This document shows, one piece after another, positions 17,207 through 25,928 of a stretch of DNA of 64,000 nt; the first letter of the stretch is position 1, and every line of letters starts with the position of its first letter. The position numbers and the translations under genes were made by a program. Source of the stretch: Bradyrhizobium diazoefficiens (GTDB lineage Bacteria > Pseudomonadota > Alphaproteobacteria > Rhizobiales > Xanthobacteraceae); the NCBI RefSeq assembly GCF_018129965.1, contig NZ_JAFCKW010000003.1, positions 1 through 64,000 on the forward strand. Direction: 5' to 3'. The notes under the pieces were generated by a model. That model was not told where the DNA came from. It made no database searches and saw nothing but the letters and a program-made list of their open reading frames with translations.

Positions 17207-17977
17207 TCAGAGCTTGTAGTTGACGCCAAGCCGGAAGATGTCGAGGTCAGGGCTGACGCGAACACGTCCCGTGACACCAGCGAATCCGTTCGGGATCGTC
17301 GCCAGGTTGAGCGTCGAATTGTCGAACTGGACGCGGAGGTACTCGCCCTTGACCGTCCAGTTGTGGCTGAGCGCGTATTCGGCCCCGACGCCGGCGGTCC
17401 AGCCAAAGATGGTGTTGTTGGCCGTGACGGTGTTGACGAGCGGCCCGCCGAAAACTCCTCCCGCATTTTGATAGGAGATCTTGACGCCCGCCGCGGCGGC
17501 GCCACCGGTGACGTACAGCAGAAGCGAGGGCGTCGCCGCGATGCCGGCGCGGGCGCGCAGGGTCACCAACCAGTCGATGTTGGTGGAGAGCCGGGCCGTG
17601 CCACCCTTGCCGAAGAAGAACGGATCATTGGTGGTGTCCGTCGAAACCTTCAGGTTGGTCCAGGCGCCGTCCGCTTCGACACCGACCACGGTCATTCCGG
17701 TCTGCCAGTTGTAGCCGACCTGACCGCCACCGATAAAACCGAGCTTGTGGTAAGTGTCGGTAAACCTATTATCGAACTGCCCAGGGAAGCTCGCAACGGC
17801 ACTGAGGTCTTCGTCCAGGCTCGCACCGCCAGCGTGCAGACCGAGATAGAAGCCGGTCCAGCTATAGACGGGAACGGGGGCCGCCTTGACGTATTGGGGC
17901 GCGAGATCGGCCGCGTCCGCGACGCCCGCACTCAACAGCACCGCAAAGGACGTGCTCGCCAGCAAAATCTTCTTCAT
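17207..17977 (-). CDS. Omp25/Omp31-like outer-membrane beta-barrel protein
   Basis: A 256-residue secreted protein. The signal peptide MKKILLASTSFAVLLSAGVA ends near ADA. The mature part opens with VYSWTGFYLGLHAGG and closes with SPDLDIFRLGVNYKL, the usual start and terminal aromatic strand of small rhizobial/Brucella eight-stranded barrels. AGGGA lies before the ATG. It converges with the carrier-protein gene, 40 bases away. Its role is structural or adhesive by analogy; nothing in the sequence shows a ligand. Confidence 0.88.
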   Translation of the reverse strand: MKKILLASTSFAVLLSAGVADAADLAPQYVKAAPVPVYSWTGFYLGLHAGGASLDEDLSAVASFPGQFDNRFTDTYHKLGFIGGGQVGYNWQTGMTVVGVEADGAWTNLKVSTDTTNDPFFFGKGGTARLSTNIDWLVTLRARAGIAATPSLLLYVTGGAAAAGVKISYQNAGGVFGGPLVNTVTANNTIFGWTAGVGAEYALSHNWTVKGEYLRVQFDNSTLNLATIPNGFAGVTGRVRVSPDLDIFRLGVNYKL

Positions 17978-18513
17978 GTGATCAAATCCCTAAGATATTT
18001 CGGAACGCAGTTGCCACCGGCATGACACGGCATTCAAATCCGGCATGTGGTGTTTTCTACCATACGGTGCATTGGTCTGCTGTACCCCCCACGACACACA
18101 CGCGGAAACTGGCACGGACTATGCCGAAGCAGTTGCAGACCGACGCGACATGCGGCGCATAACAGGCGTCTTGGCGCGCGGAAATTGCAGCGGCGCCGCC
18201 ATGGAACAAATTGGCGGTTTAACAGAGCGTTAAGATCTTGCTTGATGGCAACTGGCGGAGAGGGAGGGATTCCCAGCCAAGGCGCGCGAGCGCTCAAGAA
18301 AGTCAATGAAAACGGGCTTTTCTGAATTGCCGGCAAAGACTTTGTGGCCACCACTGTGTACCACTTTTCGTGGGTGCACAACCCTGCCGATTCGACCGTA
18401 TACCGAACGCCAATTCCCGGCTGCGAGGGCTGGCTGCTGCACCGCCGAAAGTGCAGCGGTCGATCCGCACAGAACGAGACCCGTCGCCTTGGGGCGGCGT
18501 CTCACGGTGTCTT
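17978..18513. other. Intergenic region at the left edge of the accessory block
   Basis: About 535 bases with several short frames on both strands, none resembling a protein or having a good ribosome-binding site. It contains one hairpin near its right end (separate entry). No tRNA or direct repeat that could serve as an attachment site was recognised. It separates ordinary chromosomal genes from the thiol, sulfide and metal genes. Confidence 0.5.
18476..18503 (-). terminator. Hairpin after the DsbA-like gene, possible terminator
   Basis: GAGAC plus GTCGCC pair with GGCGGC plus GTCTC around a TTGG loop, with a two-base bulge and one G-T pair. It lies about ten bases beyond the stop of the DsbA-like gene in its direction of transcription. 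No long T run follows, so it is a weak intrinsic terminator at best. Confidence 0.4.
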
Positions 18514-19149
18514 CTATTTCTTTTTGCGTGCTGCGGCCCGCGCGTCCGCAATGGCCTGTTTGAACCCCGCCGCGTCGAGCACGCCAGGAATACGGAACGT
18601 CCCGACGATGAAGGCGGGAGTACCCTGAAAGCCAAAGGCCTCGGCCTGTTCATTGTTGCGGGCCAGCAGCGCCTCGATGGCAGGTTGGTACGTCGTCATG
18701 TCCTTGACGGCTTGGTCGATGTCGACACCAGCCCTTGAGAGCAGGTCCTGAACGATTTGCTCGCTTAGCTTCGTGGTCGCTCCGATCAGGGCGGTATGCG
18801 CCTCATGGTACTTGTTCTGATATTTCGCTGCGAGAACCATCTTCGCCGCATATTGCGAGGCTGCGCCGAAGATCGGCCAGTCCTTCATCACGATGCGCAG
18901 CTTTCCATCTTCCTTAGCGATCCGGACCAGCTCTGGAGCGACTTTCTTGCAGTACGGGCATTGATAGTCGAAGTACTCGACAATGGTGATGTCTCCCTGC
19001 GGATTGCCCATCGACGGAACGTCGGGGTCGCGCAGTACGCTTTCCCTGAAGGAATCGGCGCTCTCCCCCGAAGCGAAGGTTGAAAGGCCGACGAAGCTTC
19101 CGACGGCGACGCTGGTTGCGATGGCGACTGCGATGATCATTTTCTTCAT
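18514..19149 (-). CDS. DsbA-family thiol:disulfide oxidoreductase (ScsC/BdbD-like)
   Basis: A 211-residue periplasmic protein. A signal-like N-terminus (MIIAVAIATSVAVGSFVGL) is followed by a thioredoxin fold with the active site CPYC at residues 64-67 and the cis-Pro region FQGTPAFIVG. It should exchange disulfides in secreted proteins. The ATG at 19149 was chosen at the signal peptide; the frame extends to 19185. It is 11 bases downstream of the ScsB/DsbD-like gene, its likely electron donor, and resembles the ScsBC pairing linked to copper tolerance. Confidence 0.87.
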   Translation of the reverse strand: MKKMIIAVAIATSVAVGSFVGLSTFASGESADSFRESVLRDPDVPSMGNPQGDITIVEYFDYQCPYCKKVAPELVRIAKEDGKLRIVMKDWPIFGAASQYAAKMVLAAKYQNKYHEAHTALIGATTKLSEQIVQDLLSRAGVDIDQAVKDMTTYQPAIEALLARNNEQAEAFGFQGTPAFIVGTFRIPGVLDAAGFKQAIADARAAARKKK

Positions 19150-19159
19150 GGTGTGACCT

Positions 19160-21247
19160 CTATTTGGATCGCGCCGAAGCGTCATTGAACGCAGCGGACA
19201 CAGACGATGTGGAAAGGATTTCGGAAAGCGCGATACCGTCAGGAGCCGCAGGGCCGAAGACGATATTAAAGGGAATCCCGTAGCGGCCGTGCTCGTTTAG
19301 AAACTGTGCGATCTCCGGATCCGGTTTGGTCCAGTCGGCGCGCAGGGGCACTACGTCCGAGGAGAGTCGCCCCGTGACCTCCTGCCCGTCGATAACAAGA
19401 GCCTTGTTGATCTTGCAGGTGATGCACCAGTCCGCGGTGACATCCACGAACACGGTGCGACCTGCGGCAACGAGCGAATGCAGTTCGTGGGCAGAAAACG
19501 TGCGCCATGGAATCTGCTGGGCGGGCGATCGATACTGCGGAGTGAAAGCAGCAAGTGCTGCAATGACAACCGCGATCGCGGCGCCCGCCCCTGCAACCAT
19601 CCGGGGTGGCGCCCGTTTCGCCAAACCGAGGACGGCGAGTGCCGAGACCAATGCAGCGCCGATCGAAATAGCCAGCGTGGTGCCGGCGACCTCGCCGAGC
19701 ACCATCAGGAGCCACCCGGCGGTCGCCAGCAGCGCGATGCCGAAAACCTGTTTGACATGAGCCAGCCATGGCCCCGGCCTCGGCAAGACCTTCGCTATCC
19801 CCGGAAACGCGGCAATAATCAGATATGGCGACGCCATGCCGATGCCGAGGGATGCGAAGATGATCAGAATCTCGCCAGTACCCTGCGACAGCGCGAAACC
19901 TACCGCCGTTCCGACAAGAGGAGCCGAGCACGGCGTCGCGAGGAGGGTCGCCACGAAGCCGCTGAGAAAATGCGACGTCGTGGACGTCCCGCCGGCGATG
20001 CCGCTCACTTTTGTCAGCAATGCGGATGGCGCGGCGAGATGAAGAAGCTCGAACTGGCTTGCGGCGAACAGCGACAGTACGATCGACATTCCCGCCAGGA
20101 ATACCGGCTGTTGGAATTGAATGCCCCAGCCGATGCTTGCGCCTGCCGCCTTCATGCCTGCCAGAACGCCCGCAAGAACTAGGAACGACAGGAGGATGCC
20201 GGCCGCCGTTGCCGCGAATCCCCTGCGCACCTGTCGCTTGTCGGCCGTGCTGCCGTGAACGAAGGATAGAAGCTTCAGCGAGAGCACCGGAAATACGCAC
20301 GGCATCAGGTTCAGGATAAAACCGCCGGCGACCGCGATGCCGATGAGTGCGAGCAACGTTGACGGCGCGGAGGCCGGCCGGGGATCGACGGACGCCGGCA
20401 AACTCCCGCTCTCTCCGGCCCGCACGGCTGGCGAGACCGCCAGCACGCTTTCGCCGCCGGAGACCACCGTGGCCGTCACTGTCCGGTCGCGGATGCTGTT
20501 CGCGGTCTCGCCGGGCAGGTCGACGGCAAGCGTTGCGCGGTTGCCGTGATCGAACGTCACGACCGGCTTGTCTCCGCTCAGCGGGGGATCGCTCTCGATG
20601 AAGGCGTCGGGTGCGAGAAGAGGCTTGCTTGAGACGACTTCGATCCGTAACGACGCGGGCCCCGTAGAGGAGCGTTCGATGGAGAGAACAGACAGCACGT
20701 CGGACGTGGCCCCCGGAACCTTCGAACGCCATGCGTCGATGGCGACCTGGGATGGACCGCCCACTCCCGGCTGGATCGTGGCGTCGAGCACTCGCTCTTC
20801 GCGGACGCAGATGGTGCTACAGGCGTAAACCGCGAGCTTGAGCCGGATGCGTGTCTCTACGTTCGGATCGCGGAGCTTGAGCCTGACCGGAAAGAGGACT
20901 TCGTGCGTGTATCCAACCGTCTCAAATCCTAGAATGGACAGCCGGGATGGCGCAGGCCAATGCACCTCCGCATCGATGACGTTCGACGAACCGGACCAGT
21001 CGAACTCAGTCGGCAGTCCGGCATCCCCGGGTGATTTCCAATAGGTCTTCCATCCCGGCCCGAGATTGAGGTCGACCCCCAGCCACATCTCGTCACGGGC
21101 CGCCGTCGAGTCGCCTACCATGAGGTCGGCCCTGATATCCGGCTTGTTAGCCACCGCCGGGGTGAAGGTCTGACCTGCCGCGGCGGATGCCGCGAAGACG
21201 GCGACGACGAAGGCGGCGATGGTGCGCAGAATGTTGATCGTCCTCAT
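19160..21247 (-). CDS. ScsB/DsbD-like thiol:disulfide interchange protein
   Basis: A 695-residue membrane protein in three parts. After a signal peptide, residues about 25-250 form the ScsB/DsbC-type periplasmic domain, with a cysteine pair in YACSTICVREE. Residues about 290-560 form the DsbD transmembrane electron channel with cysteines in NLMPCVFPVL and LATPCSAPLVG. The C-terminal ~120 residues are a thioredoxin domain with ADWCITCK. It carries electrons from cytoplasmic thioredoxin to periplasmic partners. The ATG overlaps the stop of the upstream transpeptidase gene (TGATG). Confidence 0.9.
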   Translation of the reverse strand: MRTINILRTIAAFVVAVFAASAAAGQTFTPAVANKPDIRADLMVGDSTAARDEMWLGVDLNLGPGWKTYWKSPGDAGLPTEFDWSGSSNVIDAEVHWPAPSRLSILGFETVGYTHEVLFPVRLKLRDPNVETRIRLKLAVYACSTICVREERVLDATIQPGVGGPSQVAIDAWRSKVPGATSDVLSVLSIERSSTGPASLRIEVVSSKPLLAPDAFIESDPPLSGDKPVVTFDHGNRATLAVDLPGETANSIRDRTVTATVVSGGESVLAVSPAVRAGESGSLPASVDPRPASAPSTLLALIGIAVAGGFILNLMPCVFPVLSLKLLSFVHGSTADKRQVRRGFAATAAGILLSFLVLAGVLAGMKAAGASIGWGIQFQQPVFLAGMSIVLSLFAASQFELLHLAAPSALLTKVSGIAGGTSTTSHFLSGFVATLLATPCSAPLVGTAVGFALSQGTGEILIIFASLGIGMASPYLIIAAFPGIAKVLPRPGPWLAHVKQVFGIALLATAGWLLMVLGEVAGTTLAISIGAALVSALAVLGLAKRAPPRMVAGAGAAIAVVIAALAAFTPQYRSPAQQIPWRTFSAHELHSLVAAGRTVFVDVTADWCITCKINKALVIDGQEVTGRLSSDVVPLRADWTKPDPEIAQFLNEHGRYGIPFNIVFGPAAPDGIALSEILSTSSVSAAFNDASARSK

Positions 21248-21978
21248 CAGCGCACCTCCGCCTTGATCGATGTTTCGGCTGCTACTGATGAAGTCGAGCG
21301 CGATTCAGACTCGGAGAGAACGACCACCCTGGATCCAACCGGAACGCGGTTGAAGAGATCGATCACGTCCTGATTCAACAGCCGGATGCATCCGCTCGAC
21401 ACGTTCTTGCCGATGCTTTCAGGCTCGTTGGTGCCGTGAATGCGGTAGAGGGTATCCTTGCCGTCCTGGTAGAGATAAAGAGCTCGCGCTCCCAACGGGT
21501 TGGCAATGCCCGCGGCCATGCCCTGCCGGTACTGCTTGAGCTCCGGCTGACGGGCCACCATCGCGGAAGGCGGCGTCCAAGTCGGCCACTGCGCCTTGCG
21601 GCGAATGTCAGCCGTTCCGGTCCAGCCGAAGCCGTCGCGTCCCACGCCTACGCCGTAACGCAAAGCGAAGCCTCCTTCCTGCACCAAGTACAGAAACTTG
21701 GCGTAGGGATCGACGACGACGGTGCCGGTGGGGTAGTTCGTCGCATAGCGGACGCGCTGCTTTACGAATTTAGGGTTGATCGTCTCAGCTTCGACCGCAG
21801 GGATACGGACGGCGCCGTCCGAGAGTGCGGCGTATTGCGGCGGAAGCGGTGGCGCAAAGGACGCTTGCTGAAGCGTCGCCTGGTTGCAGGCGGCCAGCAA
21901 TACTGTCAATCCGGCCGAGCACAAAGCGCGCAGCAACGGATGCGACGCCGCACGAAGTGCGGCTAACGGCGATATCAT
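21247..21978 (-). CDS. L,D-transpeptidase, YkuD/ErfK type, lipoprotein-like
   Basis: A 243-residue envelope enzyme. A signal peptide ends in the lipobox-like LLAAC. The YkuD domain shows the catalytic set [23 protein letters not shown], with the His and the SSGC cysteine. Such enzymes make 3-3 crosslinks in peptidoglycan or attach proteins to it. It is the first gene of a three-gene overlap set with the ScsB/DsbD and DsbA proteins. L,D-transpeptidases need a reduced cysteine, so the redox pair may keep it active; this is inference. Confidence 0.9.
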   Translation of the reverse strand: MISPLAALRAASHPLLRALCSAGLTVLLAACNQATLQQASFAPPLPPQYAALSDGAVRIPAVEAETINPKFVKQRVRYATNYPTGTVVVDPYAKFLYLVQEGGFALRYGVGVGRDGFGWTGTADIRRKAQWPTWTPPSAMVARQPELKQYRQGMAAGIANPLGARALYLYQDGKDTLYRIHGTNEPESIGKNVSSGCIRLLNQDVIDLFNRVPVGSRVVVLSESESRSTSSVAAETSIKAEVR

Positions 21979-22035
21979 GATTGTTCTCCAGGGATCTATG
22001 GACGCAATACGGCCGTCAGCGCGAAGCTGCCGACG

Positions 22036-22416
22036 TTATGCGCGGATCCGTGGAGGCCTGAACTGCGGAGCGCCAAGCCACTGCACCAGAAGCGCCATGT
22101 CGGCGAGGGGAGTATCTCCGGCAGCGGAAGACCGAGGTTCAACGAAGACGGAACTCGTCGCATCGAGTGCGACCATGGCACCCGCGCTGCACGATGTTCC
22201 CACGGCCCCCGGAACCACGCGCTGGCAAGGCTTGCCGCCTTTCACCGTATGGTTCCTGACGAACGCGGTCTGATCCGCCTTCGAGACGCCCCGTGCTAAC
22301 GCCGGCTGCAGGAACGATGCACACAGTCCCACCATGCAAAGAACGGCCAGCAGCAAACGAGACAAGCTCGTCCGCCGAGGCGCGGTTCCAATGGCATGTG
22401 CGGGACTCTGGTGCAT
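22036..22416 (-). CDS. Small secreted protein of unknown function
   Basis: A 126-residue product with a clear signal peptide (SLSRLLLAVLCMVGLCASFLQ, ALA). The mature part has two cysteines (KPCQRVV, TSCSAGA) that could form a disulfide. AGAAGG precedes the ATG, supporting a real gene. It lies upstream of the transpeptidase/DsbD/DsbA genes on the same strand and may be their operon's first member. A disulfide-bearing secreted protein fits that setting, but I recognise no family. Confidence 0.65.
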   Translation of the reverse strand: MHQSPAHAIGTAPRRTSLSRLLLAVLCMVGLCASFLQPALARGVSKADQTAFVRNHTVKGGKPCQRVVPGAVGTSCSAGAMVALDATSSVFVEPRSSAAGDTPLADMALLVQWLGAPQFRPPRIRA

Positions 22417-22483
22417 CGATGCCTTCTCTCCACCCAGGGCGCGCCTGGCAAATCACCAGTCCGTGAGGACTTCGTGTTCACAC

Positions 22484-22524
22484 TTGCGATTCATATAAGC
22501 ACTACCTAATTTAGTAATTACTAA
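22484..22524 (+). promoter_or_regulatory. Promoter and palindromic operator of the BigR operon
   Basis: A perfect 14-base palindrome, TTAGTAATTACTAA, occupies 22511-22524. A candidate promoter has TTGCGA at 22484-22489, a 17-base spacer and TAATTT at 22507-22512, so the -10 overlaps the palindrome. BigR-type ArsR repressors are known to bind AT-rich palindromes over the -10 region. This is the likely site of self-repression, relieved when the sensor cysteines are oxidised or persulfidated. Confidence 0.65.
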
Positions 22525-22538
22525 TGAGAGCGACGACT

Positions 22539-22889
22539 ATGGCTGCTGATAGCAAGGATTTTGTTGATTTCCAGAAGAACGCCACCGAGGTCGCTGGAAT
22601 TCTGAGCGCGCTCGCCAACGAGCGGCGCCTCATGATTCTCTGCAAACTGGTCGAATATGGCGAAGCGACGGTGGGCTCCCTAGTCGATGCCGTGGGCATA
22701 AGCCAGTCGGCAATGTCCCAGCATCTGTCGAAAATGCGCGACGAGGGCATCGTCACGTTCCGAAAGGAAAGCCAGATGGTCTGGTACCGCATTGCAGACC
22801 CTCGCATCGAAAAGCTGTTCGCGACGCTTCACGACCTCTTCTGCCGGACTGTGCGCAAAACCAGGAAACCACTGGGGACTCGCGGATGA
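22539..22889 (+). CDS. bigR: BigR-type ArsR-family repressor (sulfide/persulfide sensor)
   Basis: A 116-residue winged-helix repressor. The helix-turn-helix is around VGSLVDAVGISQSAMSQHLSKM. Cysteines at 35 (LMILCKL) and 102 (LFCRTV) match the pair that forms a disulfide or polysulfide bridge in BigR/SqrR proteins. An ATG at 22524 is also in frame, but the one at 22539 has GAGAG eight bases upstream and leaves the operator outside the coding region. It heads a sulfide-detoxification operon and overlaps the next gene by ATGA. Confidence 0.88.
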   Translation: MAADSKDFVDFQKNATEVAGILSALANERRLMILCKLVEYGEATVGSLVDAVGISQSAMSQHLSKMRDEGIVTFRKESQMVWYRIADPRIEKLFATLHDLFCRTVRKTRKPLGTRG

Positions 22890-23308
22890 CCGACTTCACC
22901 CCGGCATCTGCGCTCGCGGGCGGGTTGCTCATCGGCACGTCCGCCTCTCTTCTTATTCTTAACGGCAGGATCGCCGGCATGAGCGGAATCGTCGCGGGCC
23001 TGTTTCGGCGCGACCTCCGAGAGGTCTCATGGCGGGCGGCCTTCGTGGTCGGCGTGTTGCTGGCGCCCCTCGTCTATGGCGTCCTGTTCGGTCCCCTGCC
23101 TCCAGTCACGTTCGACGCCTCCGCGGGCGTGATCGTGGCTGCGGGGTTACTCGTCGGCTTCGGCGCGCGGCTGGGATCCGGGTGCACCAGCGGTCACGGC
23201 ATATGCGGCCTTTCACGCGGATCGCCAAGATCGTTGGTCGCGACCGCCGTCTTCATGGTCAATGCCGCAATTACGGTTCTCGTCACCCGACACCTGATGG
23301 GACACTGA
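22886..23308 (+). CDS. YeeE/YedE-family membrane protein, first half (PmpA-like)
   Basis: A 140-residue membrane protein with about four hydrophobic segments. It carries the family motif GARLGSGCTSGHGICGLS, whose cysteines are involved in thiosulfate passage in YeeE-type transporters. Full-length YeeE is about twice this size; here the function is divided between this protein and the next one. It overlaps the BigR gene by ATGA. It probably moves a sulfur compound across the inner membrane as part of sulfide or thiosulfate handling. Confidence 0.85.
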   Translation: MTDFTPASALAGGLLIGTSASLLILNGRIAGMSGIVAGLFRRDLREVSWRAAFVVGVLLAPLVYGVLFGPLPPVTFDASAGVIVAAGLLVGFGARLGSGCTSGHGICGLSRGSPRSLVATAVFMVNAAITVLVTRHLMGH

Positions 23309-23310
23309 AA

Positions 23311-23757
23311 ATGTTTGTGCTCTCCGCGTTCGCCGCAGGGCTGCTCTTCGGCCTAGGACTCATCGTCTCGCAGATGGTGAATCCTGCGAAGGTGCTGGCA
23401 TTTCTGGACGTCACCGGATCATGGGATCCGAGCCTCGCTTTCGTGATGGTCGGCGCCATTTTCGCGTCCGGAATCGGATATGCGGTCGCCAAGAGCCGCG
23501 GTGCCCCTGTCATCGGCAACAAGCTGGAAATACCTACCCGCCGGGATTTCGATCCCCGCTTGATAGGAGGCGCCGCCATATTCGGAGTCGGTTGGGGCTT
23601 GGTCGGCCTGTGCCCGGGCCCCGCCGTCACTGCGCTGGCGCTCGGTCTCTGGCAGAGCTTGACGTTTGTCGTCGCCATGCTGGGCGGCATGGCGCTGTTC
23701 GCCGCTCTTCCGTCCGGCAAATCCGGATCCTCCCCATCGCGCGAGGTCGGTGTGTGA
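23311..23757 (+). CDS. YeeE/YedE-family membrane protein, second half (PmpB-like)
   Basis: A 148-residue membrane protein with four hydrophobic segments and the motif GVGWGLVGLCPGPAVTALA, the second conserved cysteine region of the YeeE/YedE fold. It follows the first half by two bases, and its stop overlaps the ATG of the TauE/SafE gene. The pair resembles the PmpA/PmpB proteins next to BigR in other proteobacteria. Start set at the ATG at 23311; the open frame extends much further back out of phase with the preceding gene. Confidence 0.85.
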   Translation: MFVLSAFAAGLLFGLGLIVSQMVNPAKVLAFLDVTGSWDPSLAFVMVGAIFASGIGYAVAKSRGAPVIGNKLEIPTRRDFDPRLIGGAAIFGVGWGLVGLCPGPAVTALALGLWQSLTFVVAMLGGMALFAALPSGKSGSSPSREVGV

Positions 23758-24560
23758 TGCCGGATATCGTCACCAGCATGCTCACACTCGTTTCGGGAGG
23801 TGTCGTCGGCATCGTGCTCGGCTTGGTGGGCGGCGGCGGCTCGATCCTCGCAGTTCCTCTGCTGGTTTACGTGGTCGGCGTTCGGTCCCCGCATGTGGCC
23901 ATCGGCACTAGCTCGGTCGCCGTCGCGGCGAGTGCGGCTGGAAACCTGCTCTCGCACTGGAAGAACGGAAACGTCAAATGGGGTTGCGCCGCCGTCTTCG
24001 CGGCGGCCGGCGTCGTCGGCGCCTTCGGCGGTTCGACGGCGGCCAAGGCGGTCGACGGTCAGAGGCTTCTTGCGTTGTTCGGACTGGTGATGATCGTCGT
24101 CGGTCTGCTCATGTTACGGCCCCGGTCCTCGGAAGGCGATCCCGACGTTAGATTGACGACGGAGTCCGCCGGCAAGCTCGCTCCGCTTCTCGTCGGCGTA
24201 GGATTCACCGTCGGATTGTTCTCGGGGTTCTTCGGGATCGGTGGCGGCTTTCTGATCGTGCCGGGTCTGATGCTGGCGACCGGCATGCCGTTATCGAATG
24301 CCATCGGGACGTCGCTATTTGCCGTAAGTGCGTTCGGCGCAGCGACGGCCGCGAGCTACGCGCTCTCGGGCCTCATCGACTGGCCCATGGCCGGCCTGTT
24401 CGTCCTCGGCGGTCTTGTCGGCGGCGTGGTCGGTGTCCGGATCGGGAAGGTTCTGGGCGCCCGCAAGCGGGTGCTGACCCTGGTCTTCGCGAGCCTGGTC
24501 ATACTCGTCGGAGTCTACGTCGTGGCTAAGGGCTTTTGGCATCCATCCGCCGCGGCATAA
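23757..24560 (+). CDS. TauE/SafE-family sulfite/organosulfur permease
   Basis: A 267-residue inner-membrane protein with two homologous halves, each with a glycine-rich loop (GLVGGGGSILAVPLL and GFFGIGGGFLIVPGLML), the hallmark of the TauE/SafE family. These proteins export sulfite or related sulfur anions. The ATG overlaps the preceding stop. In BigR operons this permease is thought to expel sulfite made by the persulfide dioxygenase encoded next. Confidence 0.88.
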   Translation: MPDIVTSMLTLVSGGVVGIVLGLVGGGGSILAVPLLVYVVGVRSPHVAIGTSSVAVAASAAGNLLSHWKNGNVKWGCAAVFAAAGVVGAFGGSTAAKAVDGQRLLALFGLVMIVVGLLMLRPRSSEGDPDVRLTTESAGKLAPLLVGVGFTVGLFSGFFGIGGGFLIVPGLMLATGMPLSNAIGTSLFAVSAFGAATAASYALSGLIDWPMAGLFVLGGLVGGVVGVRIGKVLGARKRVLTLVFASLVILVGVYVVAKGFWHPSAAA

Positions 24561-24572
24561 AGGAGAAATGAA

Positions 24573-25487
24573 ATGACGAACGAGAAATACACCGGGCGGC
24601 ACGGGCGACCCGTCGTGACCGGATTTTTCGAGAAGCGCACGTCGAGCGTCCAGTACGTCGTGGCCGATCCGGAAACGCGGGAATGCGCCATTATCGACCC
24701 CGTTCTCGATTTCGATTCGAATTCCGGCGCGACGGCAACGACTTCGGCGGACGCCCTGCTGGCCCACATCGAACGCGAGGGTTACAGGTTGGTCTGGATC
24801 CTGGACACGCATCCGCACGCCGATCACTTCTCTGCGGCGGGCTATCTCAAGGATAAGACCGGCGTGCCGACCGCGATCGGCGAGAAGGTCGTCGAAGTGC
24901 AGAAGCTGTGGAAGCGAATCTACAATTACGACGACACGTTCGCAATCGACGGATCACAATGGGACAAGCTCTTCTCCGACGGCGAACGGTTTAAGATCGG
25001 CAACCTTGACGTGGAGGTCCTGCTGACGCCGGGCCACACGCTGGCTTCGATCGCCTATCTCGTTGGTGACGCGGCATTCATCCACGATACGATCTTCATG
25101 CCGGACGGCGGTACCGCCCGCGCGGATTTCCCGGGCGGTAGCGCACGTGCGCTGTGGCACAGCATTCAGAGGATCATGGCTCTTCCCGACGACACTCGAT
25201 TGTTCACGGGCCACGACTACTGTCCCGGCGGACGCAAGAAGCCCCTCTGGGAAAGCACCGTCGAACGGCAACGTGTCGAGAACATCCATTTGACGAAGGC
25301 GAAGACCGAGGAAGAGTTCGTGGCGCTGCGCGAGGCCCGGGACCGCGAACTTCCGATGCCGAAGCTCATCCTGCACTCGCTACAGGTCAACATCAGGGGC
25401 GGGCGGCTTCCGGAACAAGCACCGAATCGCAAGCGTTACCTCAAAATACCGCTCGATGCACTCGAAGCGGCACCGTGGGCCGATTGA
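24573..25487 (+). CDS. blh: Persulfide dioxygenase, ETHE1/Blh-like
   Basis: A 304-residue metallo-beta-lactamase-fold protein. The metal motif is DTHPHADH, followed by LLTPGHT, FIHDTIF and FTGHDY, giving the one-iron site of ETHE1-type enzymes rather than a two-zinc hydrolase. It oxidises glutathione persulfide to sulfite. A GGAGAA ribosome-binding site precedes the ATG. Position after BigR and before a rhodanese matches the Blh gene of sulfide-detoxification operons in Xylella and Agrobacterium. Confidence 0.9.
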   Translation: MTNEKYTGRHGRPVVTGFFEKRTSSVQYVVADPETRECAIIDPVLDFDSNSGATATTSADALLAHIEREGYRLVWILDTHPHADHFSAAGYLKDKTGVPTAIGEKVVEVQKLWKRIYNYDDTFAIDGSQWDKLFSDGERFKIGNLDVEVLLTPGHTLASIAYLVGDAAFIHDTIFMPDGGTARADFPGGSARALWHSIQRIMALPDDTRLFTGHDYCPGGRKKPLWESTVERQRVENIHLTKAKTEEEFVALREARDRELPMPKLILHSLQVNIRGGRLPEQAPNRKRYLKIPLDALEAAPWAD

Positions 25488-25527
25488 TCGCCCTTTTCCC
25501 GCAAATGACGCAGCAAAGGATAACCAC

Positions 25528-25905
25528 ATGAAAAGCACCAAAGAGCTTGTCAGCGAAGCCAATGAACAAAATGAAACGCTCAGCGCCGACGAGGCGATGA
25601 AGCTTACCTCCGACAAGGAAATCGCCTTCGTGGATTTACGGGAACCTGGTGAAGTGGAGAAAGGTTCGCTCCCGGGCGCGATGCACGTCCCACGTGGACT
25701 TCTAGAGTTCCAGATTGACCCGGAGAGCCCCTCGCATAATCCGAAGCTCGCGGGCAAAAAGAAGCTGGTGCTGTACTGCGGCTCAGGCGGCCGTTCGGCG
25801 TTGGCTGCCAAAACTTTGAAGGATATGGGCGTAACGAACGTGGCTCACGTCGCCGGCGGTTTTCCTGCGCTGCAGAATGCTCTAGGCGGGAACAAGCCGT
25901 CCTGA
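25528..25905 (+). CDS. Rhodanese-like sulfurtransferase
   Basis: A 125-residue single-domain rhodanese. The active-site loop is YCGSGGRSALA, with the persulfide-carrying cysteine, and the CH2-type strands FVDLREPGEVEKGSLPGAMHVP are present. It would pass sulfane sulfur to or from the persulfide dioxygenase. AAAGGA precedes the ATG at 25528; the frame extends to 25456. It ends the BigR operon. Confidence 0.9.
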   Translation: MKSTKELVSEANEQNETLSADEAMKLTSDKEIAFVDLREPGEVEKGSLPGAMHVPRGLLEFQIDPESPSHNPKLAGKKKLVLYCGSGGRSALAAKTLKDMGVTNVAHVAGGFPALQNALGGNKPS

Positions 25906-25928
25906 AACGACGCGCCCTGAACATCCCG

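Noticed and set aside
17978..18513. Possible tRNA or attachment site at the left edge of the accessory block
   Set aside because: No cloverleaf and no direct repeat could be found by eye; only a hairpin is present.
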